From: Streptosporangium saharense | GTDB taxonomy: Bacteria; Actinomycetota; Actinomycetes; Streptosporangiales; Streptosporangiaceae | Reading direction: 5' to 3' | NCBI RefSeq assembly: GCF_014203715.1 | Contig: NZ_JACHJP010000002.1 | Location: 1,426,001-1,490,000 of the forward strand | DNA: 64,000 bases | In this document: positions 62,700 to 64,000 of the stretch, in pieces | Position numbering within the stretch: the stretch's first letter is position 1 | Layout: each line of letters starts with the position of its first letter | The notes under the pieces: generated by a model | What the model saw: the letters and a program-made list of their open reading frames with translations, nothing else | Database searches by the model: none | What the model was told of the DNA's origin: nothing | Translations under genes and position numbers: made by a program

Positions 62700-63634
62700 G
62701 GCTTCTTGAGGTCGTCCGGATCGCAGGCGACGCCGTCGCCGTCCTTGTCGGTGTACCAGGTGTACTCCTGGTGGGTCTCCTTGAAGTAGGGCCCGTAGCC
62801 CGCCTTCGCCGCGGCCTCGCAGTCCGGGAAACGGGGACCCGTCGTTCCCGTGGCGGCAGGCGCCGTTGTGGGCGCCGTCGTGGGCACTGTGGCGGGCGCT
62901 GTGGTAGGCACCGTCGTGGCTTCGGGGGTCACCGGAGCCGCGCTGGGGGTCGTCGCCGGGGGCGAGGGGGTTCCGGCGCCGAGGAGGCGGGCGACCATGG
63001 CGTCGGCCTGCTCCTTAGTGAAGGAGCCCGCGATGCTCAGGCTGTCCTCGGTGATCACCTGGGCGACCCTGGGGGCCGCGACGACCCGCTCCCCCACGAC
63101 GATCGCCATCTGCTGGGTGACCGTCTCCTGGGTCAGGTCGTTGATCTGGTCGCGGAAGGTGGGCGCGAACACGATCTTGACCGAGTAGGCGCCGGTGCGG
63201 TCCTGGACCGCCTCGATCCTGCGCACCGCGTCCACGCTGACCCCCGCGGCCAGCGTGTAGCAGACCTGCCCGAGGTCGTCGGGCCTGGCGTCGGGGTCGG
63301 TGCACGGCCCCTGCTGGGCACCCGTCACCGGCGCGAAGTGGATGGGTACGGCCAGCCGCCGGGGAGGCGTCGCGCCGAGCGGCAGGTCGGGGTTGCGGGT
63401 CATCAGCACCGCGAGGGTGCCGAGCACACCGGCGGTCAGCACGACGATGACCAGGGCGACGACCAGGGCGATCGTGGTGATCCTGGTCGCCTGTGGCGGC
63501 GGAGGCGGGACAGGCCGGGACTGCTGTGGATCCCGGGGATCCCGGGGATCTCTGGGACGGCCGTGACGGGCGGGTGGCGGCCCCTGCGGCACCCGTGGAT
63601 CGTCCGTGCCGCCAGGACCGGCGCGCATCTCCAT
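62696..63634 (-). CDS. SecDF-P1-head and Excalibur domain membrane protein
   Basis: A 312-residue protein: Arg/Pro-rich cytoplasmic N-terminus, one membrane segment (about 53-77), an extracytoplasmic domain resembling the SecDF P1 head (VVGERVVAAPRVAQVITEDSL, GSFTKEQADAMVARLLGAG), a Thr/Pro/Ala-rich linker, and a C-terminal Excalibur calcium-binding motif (DCEAAAKAGYGPY, DKDGDGVACDPDD). SecDF-P1-head proteins are frequent in actinobacteria with unknown role; the Excalibur tail suggests calcium-dependent attachment or folding at the cell wall. Confidence 0.8.
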   Translation of the reverse strand: MEMRAGPGGTDDPRVPQGPPPARHGRPRDPRDPRDPQQSRPVPPPPPQATRITTIALVVALVIVVLTAGVLGTLAVLMTRNPDLPLGATPPRRLAVPIHFAPVTGAQQGPCTDPDARPDDLGQVCYTLAAGVSVDAVRRIEAVQDRTGAYSVKIVFAPTFRDQINDLTQETVTQQMAIVVGERVVAAPRVAQVITEDSLSIAGSFTKEQADAMVARLLGAGTPSPPATTPSAAPVTPEATTVPTTAPATVPTTAPTTAPAATGTTGPRFPDCEAAAKAGYGPYFKETHQEYTWYTDKDGDGVACDPDDLKKP

Positions 63635-63854
63635 CGTTTCGTCCCCGTATCCTCGCGTCCCTCGCGGGCGAGCCTACCGATCACTCAAAATCCCCGGTAA
63701 TCGGACGGTCAATCGGGCATCCAGAAAGATGACGACCTCTGTGGTTTGACAGCGTGTTATCAACGATGAGCGATTCATTGCATCTTGCGCGTAGTGCCCT
63801 CTTTCTCGGGAACGCAGAGTGAAGATGACATAGGTGCACGAATCTGGAGGAGCC

Positions 63855-64000
63855 GTGAAGATCGCTGTTCCCCGCGAGGTCAAGAACCACGAGTACCGTG
63901 TGGCCCTCACCCCCGCCGGAGCCCAGGAACTGGTCCGGCATGGTCATCAGGTGTTCATCGAGAAGGACGCCGGAGTGGGGTCGTCGATTCCCGACTCCGA
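63855..64000 (+). CDS. ald: Alanine dehydrogenase (5' part, cut by window edge)
   Basis: The first 48 codons read MKIAVPREVKNHEYRVALTP and GAQELVRHGHQVFIEKDAGVGS, the conserved start of L-alanine dehydrogenase, which interconverts alanine and pyruvate with NAD. GTG start with GGAGGAG 2-8 bases upstream. The remainder lies outside the window. Confidence 0.93.
   Translation, partial: MKIAVPREVKNHEYRVALTPAGAQELVRHGHQVFIEKDAGVGSSIPDS

Noticed and set aside
61133-63700. 855-codon plus-strand frame over the purine permease and secreted protein
   Set aside because: Arg/Gly-rich, runs across two well-supported genes in other frames.
1-64000. CRISPR arrays, tRNA or rRNA genes
   Set aside because: No regularly spaced repeats, cloverleaf or rRNA-like sequence was seen.
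1-64000. Very frequent CGTACGGC-type words
   Set aside because: Found in coding and non-coding DNA alike without fixed placement; probably codon-pair bias, not a site I can interpret.

Overview
The window is about 64 kb of a high-GC actinomycete chromosome. The dense GTG starts, abundant F420- and mycothiol-era actinobacterial families, SARP/AfsR-type regulators, duplicated glutamine synthetases and the pepA-lpdA-sucB-lipB-lipA-glnA-glnE order all point to the Streptosporangiales/Streptomycetales; a Streptosporangiaceae-like genus is my best guess, but this is inference from gene content and style only. There are no rRNA or tRNA genes and no CRISPR array.

Layout. 0-9 kb: central metabolism (pepA; lpdA and sucB of 2-oxoacid dehydrogenase complexes; lipB and lipA for their lipoyl cofactor). 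9-17 kb: small membrane proteins, adenylylatable glutamine synthetase glnA behind a two-box GlnR-like site, a Pycsar-effector-type membrane protein and a giant SARP-NB-ARC-TPR regulator. 17-21.5 kb: NlpC/P60 hydrolase, F420 oxidoreductase, and an IS200/IS605-type insertion (19797-21470) with intact tnpB and a broken tnpA, which has split a glnE-membrane-protein operon. 21.5-28 kb: glnE and glnA2 (probable gamma-glutamylpolyamine synthetase), so the nitrogen genes glnA, glnE and glnA2 lie within 16 kb. 28.2-30.7 kb: a compact operon of a motif-less terpene-synthase paralogue, a calerythrin-like EF-hand protein and a class I terpene synthase with complete catalytic motifs. 30.7-37.6 kb: regulator/efflux pair with an 18-bp operator, and a two-component system whose response regulator is fused to a SARP module. 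37.6-48 kb: nadE, panB, three MFS or hydrolase modules with TetR regulators and clear palindromic operators, haloalkane dehalogenase, PLP trans-sulfuration enzyme. 48-52 kb: ABC exporter plus DesK/DesR-like two-component system and F420 reductase. 52-59 kb: LysR/cyclase locus, map, a stand-alone histidine-kinase ATPase domain, and a CopC plus CopD-CtaG copper/cytochrome-oxidase assembly pair. 59.5-64 kb: an HTH-TPR regulator divergent from a 57-residue secreted peptide (resembling a peptide quorum-sensing pair), a purine permease, a SecDF-P1/Excalibur protein and the 5' end of alanine dehydrogenase.

The most interesting signals are: (1) the IS605-type insertion whose excision on paper restores an ATGA-overlapping start codon in frame with the downstream gene; (2) the terpene pseudo-synthase/EF-hand/terpene synthase operon; (3) the HTH-TPR receptor plus secreted peptide pair; (4) a LipB in which the conserved catalytic lysine is glutamine; and (5) several genome-style signals, including leaderless promoters and strong replacement of CTCGAG by CTTGAG. 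All functional statements rest on reading motifs and remembered family features; no searches were run.
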